A stretch of DNA of 64,000 nucleotides from NCBI RefSeq assembly GCF_014467055.1, contig NZ_CP060696.1, positions 1,426,001 to 1,490,000 on the forward strand. Reading direction: 5' to 3'. Of this stretch, positions 7,401-17,652 are shown piece by piece; within the stretch, counting starts at the first letter, position 1, and each line of letters starts with the position of its first letter. The stretch comes from Caproicibacterium amylolyticum (lineage in GTDB: Bacteria > Bacillota > Clostridia > Oscillospirales > Acutalibacteraceae). The translations under genes were made by a program, and so were the position numbers. Below the pieces are notes generated by a model that ran no database searches, was not told the origin of the DNA, and worked only from the letters and a program-made list of their open reading frames with translations.

Positions 7401-10235
7401 TTATTCTTGACAGGCAGGCAGCATGCGGCGCAGATACTGGCCAGTGTAGGATTCCTTTACGTTGGCAACTTGCTCCGGTGTTCCCTCGGCAATAATAGTA
7501 CCGCCGGCATCGCCGCCTTCTGGACCGATGTCAATAATCCAGTCGGCAGTCTTAATTAAGTCAAGGTTATGCTCGATGACTACCACGGTGTTTCCGTTGT
7601 CCACAAGCTTCTGCAGCACTTCAATCAACTTGTGTACATCCGCGATATGCAAGCCGGTAGTCGGTTCGTCTAAAATATAAATGGTTCGTCCAGTCGGGCG
7701 CTTGCTAAGTTCAGCGGCCAGTTTGACACGTTGTGCTTCACCACCGGAAAGTGTGGTTGCAGGCTGCCCGATTTTAACATATCCAAGGCCAACATCCTGC
7801 AGAGTTTGCAGGCGGCGGGCAATGCGCGGAATCGCGCCGAAAAATTCAACGCCCTCTTCTACGGTCATTTCCAGTACGTCATAGATTGACTTGCCTTTAT
7901 ATTTGATTTCCAGCGTTTCACGGTTGTAGCGTTTTCCGTGGCAGACGTCGCAGGGTACGTAAACGTCAGGCAGAAAATGCATTTCAATTTTGATAATACC
8001 ATCGCCTTCGCATGCTTCGCAGCGCCCGCCCTTTACGTTAAAAGAAAACCGGCTGGAAGTGTAGCCGCGCAATTTGGCGTCCTGCGTGCTGGCGAAAAGG
8101 TTGCGAATATCAGTAAAAACACCCGTGTAGGTCGCCGGGTTGGAGCGGGGTGTGCGGCCGATTGGACTTTGGTCAATTTGAATTACTTTGTCCAGAGCGG
8201 AAAGTCCGCGGATTTCTTTAAACTTACCGGGATGCTGTTTGGCACCGTTCAGCTTACAGGCAAGGTATTTGTACAGAATTTCATTTACCAGAGAGGACTT
8301 ACCAGAACCGGAAACACCGGTAACGCACACAAATTCGCCAAGTGGAATACTCACATTTACATTTTTTAGGTTGTTTTGTGCTGCACCGACAATTTTTAGA
8401 AATTTTCCGTTGCCTGTGCGGCGGCTTCCCGGCACCTCTACCCTGCATTTCCCGCTTAGGTACTGTCCGGTAATTGATTTTTCACAGTTTACGATTTCAG
8501 AAGGTGTACCATTAAAAACAACCTCACCGCCGTGCACACCTGCGCCTGGGCCAATATCTACAATATGGTCTGCTGCACGCATGGTGTCCTCGTCATGTTC
8601 CACAACGATTACGGTGTTTCCCTGGTCGCGCAAATGCTTCAGCGTTGCAAGCAACTTGTCATTGTCGCGTTGGTGCAGACCAATGCTGGGTTCGTCCAAA
8701 ATATAGACAACACCCATCAAGGAAGAACCAATTTGTGTTGCTAGGCGGATTCGCTGGCTCTCGCCGCCTGAAAGTGTGCCTGCTGCACGGGAAAGCGTCA
8801 AATAACCAAGACCAACGCTTTTTAGAAAGCCTAATCGGGAGCGGATTTCTTTTAAAATCGGCTTTGCAATCACAGCATTTCGACCGGTAAGCTCCAGCTT
8901 GTCCAGAAAGTCGAGCGCCTGTATTACCGATAAACCGCAGAAATCCGAAATATTCATATCCCCTACGGTAACCGCAAGGCTCATTGGATTCAAACGCCTG
9001 CCATGGCAGGCATCGCAGGGAATGGCACTCATATAAGATTCAATTTCTTCTTTAATCCAGCTGCTGGAGGTTCCATGGAATCGGCGCTCCAGATTATTGA
9101 TAACGCCCTCAAAAACTGTTTGATATTTGCTGGTGCCAAAACCGCTGTTGCGCTCTACTTCAATCTTTTCTCCTTTTGTACCGTAAAGGATGATGTCGAT
9201 TATTTCGGGCGGAAGATCTTCGATAGGCGTGTCCAATGAAAAATGATAATGGTTTGCAAGGCCAGTCATATACATGGCGGCAATCGTGCTGCCCTCCATG
9301 GCCCAGCCGCCACCTTTCACACCGCCTTTGCGAATGCTGAGGGATTTGTCCGGCAGAATCAAATCGGGGTCAATTTTCATGAACACACCCAGACCTGTAC
9401 ACTTGGGGCAGGCACCAGCAGGGTTATTAAAAGAAAACATTTGCGGTGCCAGTTCATCCACGCCAAGTCCGTGCTCAGGGCAGGCGTAATTCTGACTGAA
9501 CAAAATGTCATCCTGCCCAGTTGGACTGACAACAAGAATGCCGCCGGTCAGTGACGCTGCTGTTTCCACACTGTCCGCAAGTCGTGAGCGAATGTCTTCT
9601 TTGACAATCAGACGATCGACCACAATTTCAATGGTGTGCTTTTTGTTTTTTTCCAGTTCAATTTTTTCAGAGAGGTCGTACAAAATTCCATCCACGCGCG
9701 CGCGAACAAAGCCGCTTTTCCGCGCAGCCTCAAATTCTTTAACGTGAGTGCCTTTTCGTGCCCGTACGACCGGCGCCAAAATCTGTATTTTGGTTTTTTC
9801 GGGCAGTGCCATAACTTTGTCGACAATCTGATCTATCGTCTGCTGCTGAATTTCGCGGCCGCATACCGGGCAGTGCGGCACACCGACACGCGCATACAAA
9901 AGACGCAGGTAATCATAGATTTCGGTAACGGTACCAACGGTAGAACGCGGGTTTTTGGAGGTCGTTTTCTGGTCAATGGAAATTGCCGGGGAAAGTCCGT
10001 CAATATAATCCACATCAGGTTTCTCCATCTGCCCTAAAAACTGCCGTGCATAGGAGGAAAGGGATTCCATGTAACGGCGCTGTCCCTCTGCGTAAATAGT
10101 GTCAAATGCAAGGCTGCTTTTGCCGGAGCCGGAAAGTCCGGTAAAAACAATGAACTTGTCACGCGGGATTTCCAAATCAATATTTTTAAGATTATGTTCT
10201 CTGGCACCTTTGATGAAAATGTTTTTTGCCGGCAT
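7401..10235 (-). CDS. uvrA: Excinuclease ABC subunit A
   Basis: 944 residues, full length. Two ABC ATPase modules are present: Walker A '[14 protein letters not shown]' near residue 33 and '[13 protein letters not shown]' near 640. Each module has an 'LSGGE' signature and an 'ILDEP' Walker B. Zinc-binding cysteines are visible ('CPVCG', 'CPKCTGLG', 'CEACEGDG', '[10 protein letters not shown]'). UvrA dimers scan DNA for bulky lesions and load UvrB in nucleotide excision repair. The start is two bases past the uvrB stop, so it is the last gene of radC-uvrB-uvrA. Confidence 0.98.
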   Translation of the reverse strand: MPAKNIFIKGAREHNLKNIDLEIPRDKFIVFTGLSGSGKSSLAFDTIYAEGQRRYMESLSSYARQFLGQMEKPDVDYIDGLSPAISIDQKTTSKNPRSTVGTVTEIYDYLRLLYARVGVPHCPVCGREIQQQTIDQIVDKVMALPEKTKIQILAPVVRARKGTHVKEFEAARKSGFVRARVDGILYDLSEKIELEKNKKHTIEIVVDRLIVKEDIRSRLADSVETAASLTGGILVVSPTGQDDILFSQNYACPEHGLGVDELAPQMFSFNNPAGACPKCTGLGVFMKIDPDLILPDKSLSIRKGGVKGGGWAMEGSTIAAMYMTGLANHYHFSLDTPIEDLPPEIIDIILYGTKGEKIEVERNSGFGTSKYQTVFEGVINNLERRFHGTSSSWIKEEIESYMSAIPCDACHGRRLNPMSLAVTVGDMNISDFCGLSVIQALDFLDKLELTGRNAVIAKPILKEIRSRLGFLKSVGLGYLTLSRAAGTLSGGESQRIRLATQIGSSLMGVVYILDEPSIGLHQRDNDKLLATLKHLRDQGNTVIVVEHDEDTMRAADHIVDIGPGAGVHGGEVVFNGTPSEIVNCEKSITGQYLSGKCRVEVPGSRRTGNGKFLKIVGAAQNNLKNVNVSIPLGEFVCVTGVSGSGKSSLVNEILYKYLACKLNGAKQHPGKFKEIRGLSALDKVIQIDQSPIGRTPRSNPATYTGVFTDIRNLFASTQDAKLRGYTSSRFSFNVKGGRCEACEGDGIIKIEMHFLPDVYVPCDVCHGKRYNRETLEIKYKGKSIYDVLEMTVEEGVEFFGAIPRIARRLQTLQDVGLGYVKIGQPATTLSGGEAQRVKLAAELSKRPTGRTIYILDEPTTGLHIADVHKLIEVLQKLVDNGNTVVVIEHNLDLIKTADWIIDIGPEGGDAGGTIIAEGTPEQVANVKESYTGQYLRRMLPACQE

Positions 10236-10237
10236 TG

Positions 10238-12202
10238 TTATTTTCCTTTCTTCAGGTCCGCAATGCGGTCGCGCAGAGACGCGGCACGCTCAAATTCCAG
10301 CTGTTTTGCAGCAGCTTTCATTTCTTTTGTCAAGCGCTCAATTTCCTGCTCCCGTTCAATCGGAGACAATCGCTTTTTCTGTCTGCGGCCCTTTTTCTCC
10401 TCTTTATTAGAAGAAATCTCAAGGACCTCTGCGACTTTTTTCGTAATTGTTTTCGGCGTAATTCCATGTTCAGTATTATAGGTTTCCTGCAAACTGCGGC
10501 GGCGGTTGGTTTCACGAATAGCGGCTTCCATACTGGGTGTTACCGTATCCGCATACATAATGACATGTCCTTCCGCGTTTCGCGCTGCGCGGCCGATGGT
10601 CTGAATCAAACTTCGTTCGCTGCGCAGAAAACCTTCTTTATCAGCGTCCAGAATTGCTACTAAGCTGACTTCCGGAATGTCCAGACCCTCACGCAGCAAA
10701 TTGATGCCGACCAGTACGTCAAATTCTCCAAGCCGCAGGTCGCGAATGATTTCCTGACGTTCCACTGTGTCAATGTCATGGTGCATATACCGCACACGAA
10801 TGCCCATATTTTCCAAATATGAAGTTAAGTCTTCTGCCATCTTTTTAGTCAGAGTCGTTACCAGTACACGCTGCTTTTTCTCAGTGCGAAGATTGATTTC
10901 CGAAATCAGGTCATCTATCTGTCCGTCTGTTGGCCGTACGTCAATTTCGGGATCAAGCAGACCGGTTGGACGAATCACTTGCTCAACGACCTGCGCCGCC
11001 TTTTCCAATTCCATGTTTCCGGGTGTTGCGCTGACAAAAATGGCTTGATTAATGTGACTGTAAAACTCATCAAAATTGAGCGGACGGTTGTCATAAGCAC
11101 TGGGCAGCCGGAAACCAAAGTCAATTAAATTTTTCTTGCGGGCGCGGTCACCGCCAAACATGCCGCCGACCTGTGGCAGAGTAACGTGAGATTCGTCCAC
11201 AAACATTAAAAAATCATCAGGGAAATAATCCAGCAGCGTAAACGGCGCACTGCCTGCCGGTCGGCCGGACATTACCCGTGAATAGTTTTCAATGCCTTTG
11301 CAGAAGCCAATTTCCTGCAGCATCTCCATATCATACGTTGTTCGTTCCCGAATTCGCTGGGCTTCTATCAGCTTTCCGTGTTCTTCAAAGAATTTCACGC
11401 GTTCATTCATTTCCGCTTCGATATCAGAAAGAGCATGCTCCATTTTTTCGCGCGGAACAATGTAGTGTGAAGCAGGATAAATGGCAACATGTTTTAACTC
11501 CGCCTTTAATTCTCCCGTAACAGAATTCAGCTCGCTGATGCGGTCTATCTCGTCGCCGAAAAACTCCACCCGAATTACGGTATCGTTGGAGTAGGAAGGA
11601 AAAATTTCTACGACATCCCCGCGCGCACGGAACTTGTTTCGAGAAAGTTCAATATCATTGCGTTCATACTGCAGTTCCACCAGCTTTTTCAGCAGTTCGT
11701 CACGGTCCTTTTCCATGCCTGGACGCAGGGAAACTACCATGCTGCGGTAATCGATTGGGTCACCCAATGAGTAAATGCAGCTGACACTTGCCACTATGAT
11801 AACATCTCGCCGTTCTGAGAGCGCAGAGGTTGCAGAGTGGCGCAGCTTATCAATTTCATCATTTACGGCGGAGTCTTTTTCAATGTAGGTATCTGTTTGT
11901 GCGATGTATGCTTCCGGCTGATAGTAATCATAGTAGCTTACAAAATATTCTACGGAATTATTCGGGAAGAATGCGCGGAATTCGGAGCACAGCTGTGCAG
12001 CCAGTGTTTTGTTGTGTGCCAGAACTAATGTAGGGCGGTTGACCTTTGCAATAACATTTGCCATAGTAAAAGTTTTGCCGGAACCGGTAACGCCCTTGAG
12101 CACTTGTTCTCTATCCCCAGCTTGTAAACCGTGAATCAGCTTGTCTATAGCCTGCGGCTGGTCACCCGTAGCAGTATAAGGGGAAACTAATTGGAAGTCC
12201 AT
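10238..12202 (-). CDS. uvrB: Excinuclease ABC subunit B
   Basis: 654 residues. The helicase-like core has Walker A 'GVTGSGKTF' near residue 39, the damage-sensing beta-hairpin region '[20 protein letters not shown]' near 92-111, Walker B 'DESH' and motif VI 'QTIGRAARN'. The C-terminal UVR motif ('[15 protein letters not shown]') that contacts UvrC is intact. UvrB verifies the lesion handed over by UvrA and recruits UvrC. It sits between radC and uvrA with spacings of 2-3 bp, so translation is probably coupled. uvrC is not in the window. Confidence 0.98.
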   Translation of the reverse strand: MDFQLVSPYTATGDQPQAIDKLIHGLQAGDREQVLKGVTGSGKTFTMANVIAKVNRPTLVLAHNKTLAAQLCSEFRAFFPNNSVEYFVSYYDYYQPEAYIAQTDTYIEKDSAVNDEIDKLRHSATSALSERRDVIIVASVSCIYSLGDPIDYRSMVVSLRPGMEKDRDELLKKLVELQYERNDIELSRNKFRARGDVVEIFPSYSNDTVIRVEFFGDEIDRISELNSVTGELKAELKHVAIYPASHYIVPREKMEHALSDIEAEMNERVKFFEEHGKLIEAQRIRERTTYDMEMLQEIGFCKGIENYSRVMSGRPAGSAPFTLLDYFPDDFLMFVDESHVTLPQVGGMFGGDRARKKNLIDFGFRLPSAYDNRPLNFDEFYSHINQAIFVSATPGNMELEKAAQVVEQVIRPTGLLDPEIDVRPTDGQIDDLISEINLRTEKKQRVLVTTLTKKMAEDLTSYLENMGIRVRYMHHDIDTVERQEIIRDLRLGEFDVLVGINLLREGLDIPEVSLVAILDADKEGFLRSERSLIQTIGRAARNAEGHVIMYADTVTPSMEAAIRETNRRRSLQETYNTEHGITPKTITKKVAEVLEISSNKEEKKGRRQKKRLSPIEREQEIERLTKEMKAAAKQLEFERAASLRDRIADLKKGK

Positions 12203-12205
12203 GCT

Positions 12206-12964
12206 TTACTCCTGTTCTGTGCTTGGGTCGGCAACATTTCGTTCCGTATCAGATGCTGTACCCAGCCCGATTGCATAATCAAAATATTCACTTTGACTGA
12301 GTGAAAGATAATCATTCTGCGAAACAATAATATGATCAACCAACTGCACTTCCACACTGGCCAATGCGTCATAAATCAATTTTGTTGCATGCAGATCCTG
12401 CACAGAGGGCAGCAACTCCCCACTGGGATGATTGTGTGCCACAAAGGCAAAAGTTGCTTCATACTGTACAGCAGTCTGCACAATTTTGCGGATGTAAATA
12501 TTAGCGGTGGTTGCTGTGCCTTCGTTTACGGTGTCGCAAAACAGAAGGCGGTGCCTTGCATCCAGAAGCATCAGCAGCACAAATTCATGTGTGCGTCCAA
12601 CAAACCAGTTTTGCAGGTAATCAGCAGCGTCAGTTTCGCCGGCAATATAGGTCACCTTTTTTTGCAGGCTGATTTGATACCTGCGGTAAACAGATGGCAG
12701 TATTTTTAACAGGAAGGCAGTATTTTCTCCTATTCCTTTAACTTTTTGCAGTTCTTCTTCTGGCGCATCCAGTACACCGGCCAGCGAACCGAATCGCTGC
12801 AGCAAACGATGCGCCAACAGATTGGTATCCTGATATGGAATAGCATAAAACAACAGAAGTTCTAAAACTTCATGTTCCTCAAAACTGTCCAGACCATCCT
12901 TGCGGCACCGCGCACGCAGCCGTTCACGGTGACCATTATGCAGATTATCCCCTTTCGCCGCCAT
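12206..12964 (-). CDS. radC: RadC-family JAB/MPN-domain protein
   Basis: 252 residues. The N-terminal half has a helix-hairpin-helix ('VKGIGENTAFLLK', residues 75-87). The C-terminal half is a JAMM-like metalloprotease fold with Glu149, 'HNHPSG' at 177-182 and Asp190, so all metal-binding positions are kept. The family is often linked to DNA repair by name, but its biochemical activity is not established. Its place at the head of a uvrB-uvrA operon with a possible damage-box upstream supports, without proving, a repair link. The start is ATG after AAGGAG. Confidence 0.9.
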   Translation of the reverse strand: MAAKGDNLHNGHRERLRARCRKDGLDSFEEHEVLELLLFYAIPYQDTNLLAHRLLQRFGSLAGVLDAPEEELQKVKGIGENTAFLLKILPSVYRRYQISLQKKVTYIAGETDAADYLQNWFVGRTHEFVLLMLLDARHRLLFCDTVNEGTATTANIYIRKIVQTAVQYEATFAFVAHNHPSGELLPSVQDLHATKLIYDALASVEVQLVDHIIVSQNDYLSLSQSEYFDYAIGLGTASDTERNVADPSTEQE

Positions 12965-13002
12965 AGCGAATCTCCTTTTTGTCTTGCCATATTATGCTTC
13001 CT

Positions 13003-13031
13003 ATTATACATGAAACGAAGTGCTTTGAAAA
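13003..13031 (-). promoter_or_regulatory. Promoter of the radC-uvrB-uvrA operon
   Basis: On the minus strand a TATAAT (13003-13008) lies 17 bp from a weak -35 TTTTCA (13026-13031), about 40 bp before the radC start. Confidence 0.45.
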
Positions 13032-13040
13032 GCTTTTTTC

Positions 13041-13052
13041 GAAAGGATGTTC
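13041..13052. promoter_or_regulatory. Imperfect LexA-like box upstream of radC-uvrBA
   Basis: GAAAGGATGTTC differs by one base from the Firmicute LexA core GAAC-N4-GTTC and sits 10 bp upstream of the putative -35. uvr genes are classic SOS targets, but a half-conserved 8-base core is weak support. Confidence 0.25.
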
Positions 13053-13132
13053 TTATATTGTGCACATTTTTTTCACAGAGCTGCTCTGAACTTCAATTTT
13101 TAGGCAAAATACTTTTTCTTTCTTATACTTTA

Positions 13133-13141
13133 TGCTATAAT
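13133..13141 (+). promoter_or_regulatory. Extended -10 promoter of the pseudouridine synthase gene
   Basis: TGCTATAAT is a perfect extended -10 element 31 bp before the start codon. No good -35 is seen at the normal spacing. Confidence 0.5.
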
Positions 13142-13172
13142 AATAAAGATAATATTTTGAAGAGGTTACTAC

Positions 13173-14132
13173 ATGAAGACAGTTACCATCGAAAAAAATG
13201 ACGCTGGTCAAAGGCTGGACAAATTTCTTACAAAGTCTTACCCTAATTTGCCGCAGTCAATGCTTTATAAAGCTATCCGAAAAAAAGACATTAAACTTGG
13301 CGGCAAGCGCTGTGAAATCAGCACCCGTCTGCAGGAAGGGGATGTCCTTTCCCTTTACCTGAAAGATGAGTTTCTGCAGCAGCAGCCTGAGCAGTTTGAC
13401 TTTTTAAAGGCACCGGAAAAATTGAACATTTTATACGAGGATGATAATATCCTGTTGCTTGACAAGAAGCCAGGACTGATTGTTCACCCAGATGAACACT
13501 ATCACTTCGATTCTCTGATTGCCCGCGTACAACATTACCTTTATACTAAAGGTGAGTACAGTCCACATGATGAGAACAGCTTTGCACCGGCTTTGGTCAA
13601 CCGAATTGATCGAAACACAGGCGGCATTGTTATGGCAGCTAAAAACGCAGAGGCACTGCGCATCTTGAACCAGAAAGTTAAGGATCGTGAGCTTTGCAAG
13701 CTGTATCTCTGCCTTGTCGATGGGCACTTGAAATCCAGTGAAGGGATTCTTGAAGGGTACCTTGAAAAGAACGAGAAACAAAACCGTGTCTATATTCATT
13801 CTCATCCTGCGCCGGGAGCGCGAACCATCCGTACGAAATACCGTGTTTTACAGGAAAAAAAGAATGCTTCATTGGTCGAAGTAGATCTTTTAACTGGACG
13901 TACGCATCAGATACGCGCACATATGGCGAGCATTGGTCATCCACTCTTGGGAGATGGAAAATATGGCACTAATGCAATTAACAAAGCTTGCGGGCTAAAA
14001 TATCAGGCACTGTATTCCTATAAACTGCGGTTTGATTTTACAACAGAATCCGGCATCCTTTCCTACTTGAATGGGAAAGAATTTGAAGCAAAGGAGATTT
14101 GGTTCCTGCCCATTTTTCAGCAGTGGCCCTAA
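13173..14132 (+). CDS. RluA-family 23S rRNA pseudouridine synthase (RluC/RluD-like)
   Basis: 319 residues. An S4 RNA-binding domain covers residues 12-70 ('GQRLDKFLTKSYP', 'IRKKDIKLGGKR'). The catalytic domain carries 'LVNRIDRNTGGIV' at 141-153, in which Asp146 is the nucleophile of the RluA family motif RLDxxTSG; here it is a slight variant. 'LLTGRTHQIRAHMASIGHPLLGD' follows near 260-282. The enzyme isomerises uridines in ribosomal RNA. The S4 plus catalytic layout fits RluC or RluD, but the target site cannot be assigned from sequence alone. It is followed 10 bp later by the J-like membrane protein gene. Confidence 0.9.
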   Translation: MKTVTIEKNDAGQRLDKFLTKSYPNLPQSMLYKAIRKKDIKLGGKRCEISTRLQEGDVLSLYLKDEFLQQQPEQFDFLKAPEKLNILYEDDNILLLDKKPGLIVHPDEHYHFDSLIARVQHYLYTKGEYSPHDENSFAPALVNRIDRNTGGIVMAAKNAEALRILNQKVKDRELCKLYLCLVDGHLKSSEGILEGYLEKNEKQNRVYIHSHPAPGARTIRTKYRVLQEKKNASLVEVDLLTGRTHQIRAHMASIGHPLLGDGKYGTNAINKACGLKYQALYSYKLRFDFTTESGILSYLNGKEFEAKEIWFLPIFQQWP

Positions 14133-14142
14133 ATAAAGGCTT

Positions 14143-15594
14143 ATGGAAAATTATTATGATTTGTTGGGTTTGCAGCCCGGATGCAGCAAAAGGCAGCTGA
14201 AAAAGGCATATCATGCGGCAATCCGGCGTTTGGAAACAGGCGACCTGATTGGTGAAGAACGTCTTGAGCAGGCCTACAGAAATATTAATGCTGACAGAAA
14301 ACATCAAAAACTCGAGAAAAAGAAACATGGTTTTTGGAAAACCTCAAAAGAATCCCGTGCGCGTTTTACAGGGCCGCGCGGCAGTGAAGCTGCTATAAAC
14401 GTTATTAAGCGGTTTGGATTTCGGGAATTGATATGTGCGCTAGGTGTAATTTTAATTTCTTGGGCATTTTATTTACTTTGTTCTTTCGTAACCCCGAATT
14501 TGTTCCCTGTCAGCCAATATCCGCTTCTTGCGAAAACTTTCAGCCAGCGACTAGTTGCTGCTGTTACACAGTTGACGCTATATGTAGTATTGGTTATTGC
14601 GTATATCTGTCATTCTCTGCGCCGGCGAACAAATGGACTGCGCAGGTTACGGCTTGGCTTCATTTTTGGCTGTGCCTTATTGATTGTAGCGTTTTTTGTT
14701 CCGCAAAACCAAATTGGAAACACAGTTTCTTTGCTAAGGGACATGAAGCCACTCAAGCAGAATACTTTTGCTGTTACAAATAATATCCTGCTTGAAGATG
14801 CTTTTTTACAGACTAAAAATTCATTTGGCAACCTGTATACTTATAAAGCTGGAAAATCTAATAAGGTATTCATCCCGGAAAGCCTTTTGGAAGATCCGGA
14901 GGGCACAGTCCATCAGGCTGTTGTAACATTTTTGCCGCATACACACGCTGCGGCAAAAGTGAATGTGCGTGCAATGGAAAATCATATGTTTGGCAGTATC
15001 GGTGACTGTTTCTTCTTGGATTTTCCTACAAATAAAAACATTAAAAGTATCTATTTGCGCCGCAGCGATGCTACTTTAGTTATAGAGCGTACGGACAGCA
15101 TTGGTGTGGTAAAGGCAAAACTGAGTGAACTTGATTTAAAGGATAAAAACGGGCAGCCGGTACCATTTACAATTACGGCAGATAAAATGGCAGCTGCGAT
15201 ACTTCCTGATGACCGTTTATTAGTGAGTTTTACAGTGGAAGATGATGATGGGCACAATACTTGTGTAGCGGCAGTAATTGACCAGATAACCGGGGCAATT
15301 ATGGGCCATTGGCGGTTAAAAGGTGAGTTTCCATTCAAACTGTTTTCCTGTGCGGACAAGTATTATTTATTCACGCAGTCGCTTGTGAAAACCTCGTTTG
15401 TTGATCGCGTGTACTATATGCAGATTTATGATCCTGCACAGAACAAGATTGTTCATACAGCTCCGGAAAGCTATTCCCTTGGTTCCGCGCCGCACATCGG
15501 TTCTTTTGACAGCAACTGCGTTTGGATTTCCAAGCATAGCAATGGTGAAGACCCAATCGGAAAGTTTACGGTGCCCAAAGATCTGATGAACTAA
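14143..15594 (+). CDS. Membrane protein with degenerate N-terminal J-domain
   Basis: 483 residues. Residues 4-50 read like the start of a DnaJ domain ('YYDLLGLQPGCSKRQLKKAYH', then a helix and 'LEQAYRNINAD'). The HPD tripeptide that stimulates DnaK ATPase is missing: the segment reads YHAAIRRLETGD. Three hydrophobic segments follow at about 90-115, 128-150 and 162-180, and the remaining ~300 residues form a soluble, probably extracytoplasmic beta-rich region I do not recognise. Without HPD it probably does not act as a normal Hsp40; the J-like part may only mediate binding. It is transcribed with the pseudouridine synthase and followed by a strong terminator. Confidence 0.65.
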   Translation: MENYYDLLGLQPGCSKRQLKKAYHAAIRRLETGDLIGEERLEQAYRNINADRKHQKLEKKKHGFWKTSKESRARFTGPRGSEAAINVIKRFGFRELICALGVILISWAFYLLCSFVTPNLFPVSQYPLLAKTFSQRLVAAVTQLTLYVVLVIAYICHSLRRRTNGLRRLRLGFIFGCALLIVAFFVPQNQIGNTVSLLRDMKPLKQNTFAVTNNILLEDAFLQTKNSFGNLYTYKAGKSNKVFIPESLLEDPEGTVHQAVVTFLPHTHAAAKVNVRAMENHMFGSIGDCFFLDFPTNKNIKSIYLRRSDATLVIERTDSIGVVKAKLSELDLKDKNGQPVPFTITADKMAAAILPDDRLLVSFTVEDDDGHNTCVAAVIDQITGAIMGHWRLKGEFPFKLFSCADKYYLFTQSLVKTSFVDRVYYMQIYDPAQNKIVHTAPESYSLGSAPHIGSFDSNCVWISKHSNGEDPIGKFTVPKDLMN

Positions 15595-15648
15595 AAAAGC
15601 AGTTCCTGACAATGCAAGATACACCGCATTGTCAGGAACTGCTTTTTA
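15593..15648. terminator. Bidirectional terminator between the J-like gene and the his operon
   Basis: AAAAAGCAGTTCCTGACAATGC pairs perfectly with its complement across a 12-base loop, with A and T runs on both sides. It sits between the convergent J-like gene and hisE and can serve both. Confidence 0.92.
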
Positions 15649-15652
15649 TAGT

Positions 15653-15979
15653 TCAACTGTTGTGGTTAACCTGATGGAACTGCTTTAGATTCCCGGTCTT
15701 TTCCGCGCGTTTGTCGAGTTCGGCTTTTACATCGTCTAAGGCGATATTTTCGTTTACCATCATGACCATCAGATGATAAAGTAAATCGGAGATTTCACCG
15801 ACGGTTTCTTCTTTAACACCGTTTTTGGCAGCAATGATGGTTTCGCTGCATTCCTCCCCGACTTTTTTCAAAATTTTATCGAGTCCTTTTTCAAAAAGGT
15901 AGCAGGTGTAGGACCCCTCCTCTTCTGCATCTTTTCGACTAATAACAGTGTCATATAATTCCTGAAATGTATCATGCAT
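15653..15979 (-). CDS. hisE: Phosphoribosyl-ATP pyrophosphatase
   Basis: 108 residues, normal for free-standing HisE. The MazG-like helical fold is evident with '[16 protein letters not shown]' (residues ~36-51) and '[13 protein letters not shown]' (~62-74), which supply the acidic metal ligands. It removes pyrophosphate from phosphoribosyl-ATP, the second step of histidine synthesis. Its start overlaps the hisI stop by 8 bp, and it is the last gene of the operon before the terminator. HisI and HisE are separate chains here rather than the fused HisIE of enterobacteria. Confidence 0.94.
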   Translation of the reverse strand: MHDTFQELYDTVISRKDAEEEGSYTCYLFEKGLDKILKKVGEECSETIIAAKNGVKEETVGEISDLLYHLMVMMVNENIALDDVKAELDKRAEKTGNLKQFHQVNHNS

Positions 15980-16325
15980 TGTCAGTAACCTCCATAATTT
16001 TGTGAAAAAAGCAGCTGTGATGTCCTGTGTGGCAGGCTGCGCCGGTTTGAATGACTTTTACCAGCAGCGTATCATCATCACAGTCGCTGGTAATGGAAAC
16101 GATTTTTTGCAAATGGCCGGAAGTAGCTCCTTTGTTCCACAGTTCCTGTCGGGAACGTGACCAGAACCAAGTATAACCTGTTTCCAGCGTTTTCTGCAGG
16201 GATTCCCGGTTCATATAAGCCAGCATTAAGACTTCATTGGTGCTGTATTCCTGTACAACTGCGGGAAGAAGTTCACTTTTCTGAAAATATGTGTTGTAAT
16301 CAAATGTCTGCAAATCAGGCTTCAT
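15972..16325 (-). CDS. hisI: Phosphoribosyl-AMP cyclohydrolase
   Basis: 117 residues from ATG 16325, chosen because GGAGG lies 6 bases upstream; a longer reading to 16358 lacks a comparable site. Family motifs are present: '[19 protein letters not shown]' (~29-47), '[16 protein letters not shown]' (~48-63), 'GHLQKI' and the metal site 'DCDDDTLL' followed by '[10 protein letters not shown]'. It opens the purine ring of phosphoribosyl-AMP in step three of histidine synthesis. It overlaps the end of hisA by 11 bp, so hisF, which usually sits at this junction, is absent here. Confidence 0.95.
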   Translation of the reverse strand: MKPDLQTFDYNTYFQKSELLPAVVQEYSTNEVLMLAYMNRESLQKTLETGYTWFWSRSRQELWNKGATSGHLQKIVSITSDCDDDTLLVKVIQTGAACHTGHHSCFFHKIMEVTDNA

Positions 16326-17043
16326 TTTGCCCTCCTGCGGCAGCAACCGCATCGGCAAGCTTTAGCGTACCGGAGTACAGGGATTTACCGCAGATAGCAC
16401 CGTATAGCCCCAGCTTCCGCAGTGCAGTAATATCCTTTGCGTTGCGGATACCGCCGCTGGCAACGATATTGCAGGAAACCGCTCGGTTTAACTTGTCCAG
16501 CATTTCAAGATTGGGGCCGGAAAGCATGCCGTCCCGTGAAATATCCGTAAAAATAATGGTTTGTGCGCCAAGCTGCTCCATCTGTTTTGCAAACGCAATA
16601 TAATCTACAGAAGACGTTTCCAACCAACCCTCTGCTGCCACAAATCCATCCCTTGCGTCAATTCCAATGACGATTTTATCTCCATAGGTGCGAATCGCTT
16701 CGGTTGTAAAATCGGGATTGTTCAGTGCGGCGGAACCAAGAATTACGCGGGCAATACCGCTGTTCAGGTAGTATTCAATTGTGTCCATGCGGCGGATGCC
16801 GCCGCCGATTTCCACTTTTAATCCGGTATTCTGCGCCACTTGAAATACCAAAGAAGCATTGACGGGATGAGCATCCTTTGCACCGTTCAAATCTACCATA
16901 TGCAGCCATTTTGCCCCATCGGCTTCAAAGGACTGCGCAGCTTGCAATGCGTTTTCAGCGACTTTCTGTGCAGTTGCATAGTCACCGCGGCGTAGCCGGA
17001 CGCATTCGCCGTCTTTCATATCAATAGCCGGAAAAATCAGCAT
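16315..17043 (-). CDS. hisA: ProFAR isomerase
   Basis: 242 residues, TIM barrel. '[15 protein letters not shown]' at residues 3-17 is the HisA rather than HisF N-terminus, with the catalytic Asp8 in 'AID'. '[14 protein letters not shown]' (~76-89), '[15 protein letters not shown]' (~126-140, second catalytic Asp) and '[12 protein letters not shown]' (~196-207) follow. It converts ProFAR to PRFAR. The next enzyme, HisHF, is not encoded in this operon: hisB ends 36 bp upstream and hisI begins inside the hisA end. Confidence 0.96.
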   Translation of the reverse strand: MLIFPAIDMKDGECVRLRRGDYATAQKVAENALQAAQSFEADGAKWLHMVDLNGAKDAHPVNASLVFQVAQNTGLKVEIGGGIRRMDTIEYYLNSGIARVILGSAALNNPDFTTEAIRTYGDKIVIGIDARDGFVAAEGWLETSSVDYIAFAKQMEQLGAQTIIFTDISRDGMLSGPNLEMLDKLNRAVSCNIVASGGIRNAKDITALRKLGLYGAICGKSLYSGTLKLADAVAAAGGQNEA

Positions 17044-17079
17044 ATATTTTTCATCCTTTGCTGTGGTATGGAATCTGTT

Positions 17080-17652
17080 TTACAGAACACCTTTTGTAGA
17101 AAGGGTTCCATCACGCTTAGTAACGGCCTGCTGCAGAGCATGACCAAGGGATTTGAAAACAGCTTCAATTTCATGGTGTGCATTTGCCCCGTAAAGGACA
17201 CTGGTGTGCAGTGTGATGCCGGAGTTGACAGCAAACGCGCGCAGAAATTCTTCGGTCATGCAGCTATCAAAGTCCCCAACGCGTTCCTGTTCAAATTCGC
17301 CGTGAAACACCAGATACGGTCTGCCGCTGACATCCAGGCTGGTAAAGGCAAGCGCTTCATCCATCGGAATGTAAAAAGAACCATAGCGGGCAATGCCACT
17401 TTTATCCCCCAATGCCTCGGCAAAAGCTTTGCCAAGTACAATCCCGGTATCTTCAACAGTGTGATGGCAATCTACAAACAAATCTCCTTCTGCATGCAGT
17501 TTCAGGCCAAATCCGCCGTGTACTGCAAACGCGGTAAGCATATGGTCAAAAAAGCCGATGCCGGTGGATACTTCTACAGAACCGCCGTCCAGGCAGAGTT
17601 CAACTGTAATATTTGTTTCTTTGGTTTTGCGGGTTTGTTTTGCTGTACACAT
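17080..17652 (-). CDS. hisB: Imidazoleglycerol-phosphate dehydratase
   Basis: 190 residues, the monofunctional form without the histidinol-phosphatase domain of enterobacteria. The manganese-binding His-rich motifs are present: 'GFFDHMLTAFAVHGGF' (~34-49), 'DCHHTVEDTGI' (~60-70) and 'TSVLYGANAHHEIEA.FK' (~150-167). The ATG at 17652 overlaps the hisC stop codon. The histidinol-phosphate phosphatase needed later in the pathway is not in the window. Confidence 0.96.
   Translation of the reverse strand: MCTAKQTRKTKETNITVELCLDGGSVEVSTGIGFFDHMLTAFAVHGGFGLKLHAEGDLFVDCHHTVEDTGIVLGKAFAEALGDKSGIARYGSFYIPMDEALAFTSLDVSGRPYLVFHGEFEQERVGDFDSCMTEEFLRAFAVNSGITLHTSVLYGANAHHEIEAVFKSLGHALQQAVTKRDGTLSTKGVL

Noticed and set aside
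16315..17043. Annotating this gene as hisF
   Set aside because: The N-terminal '[15 protein letters not shown]' and the catalytic aspartate context are those of HisA.
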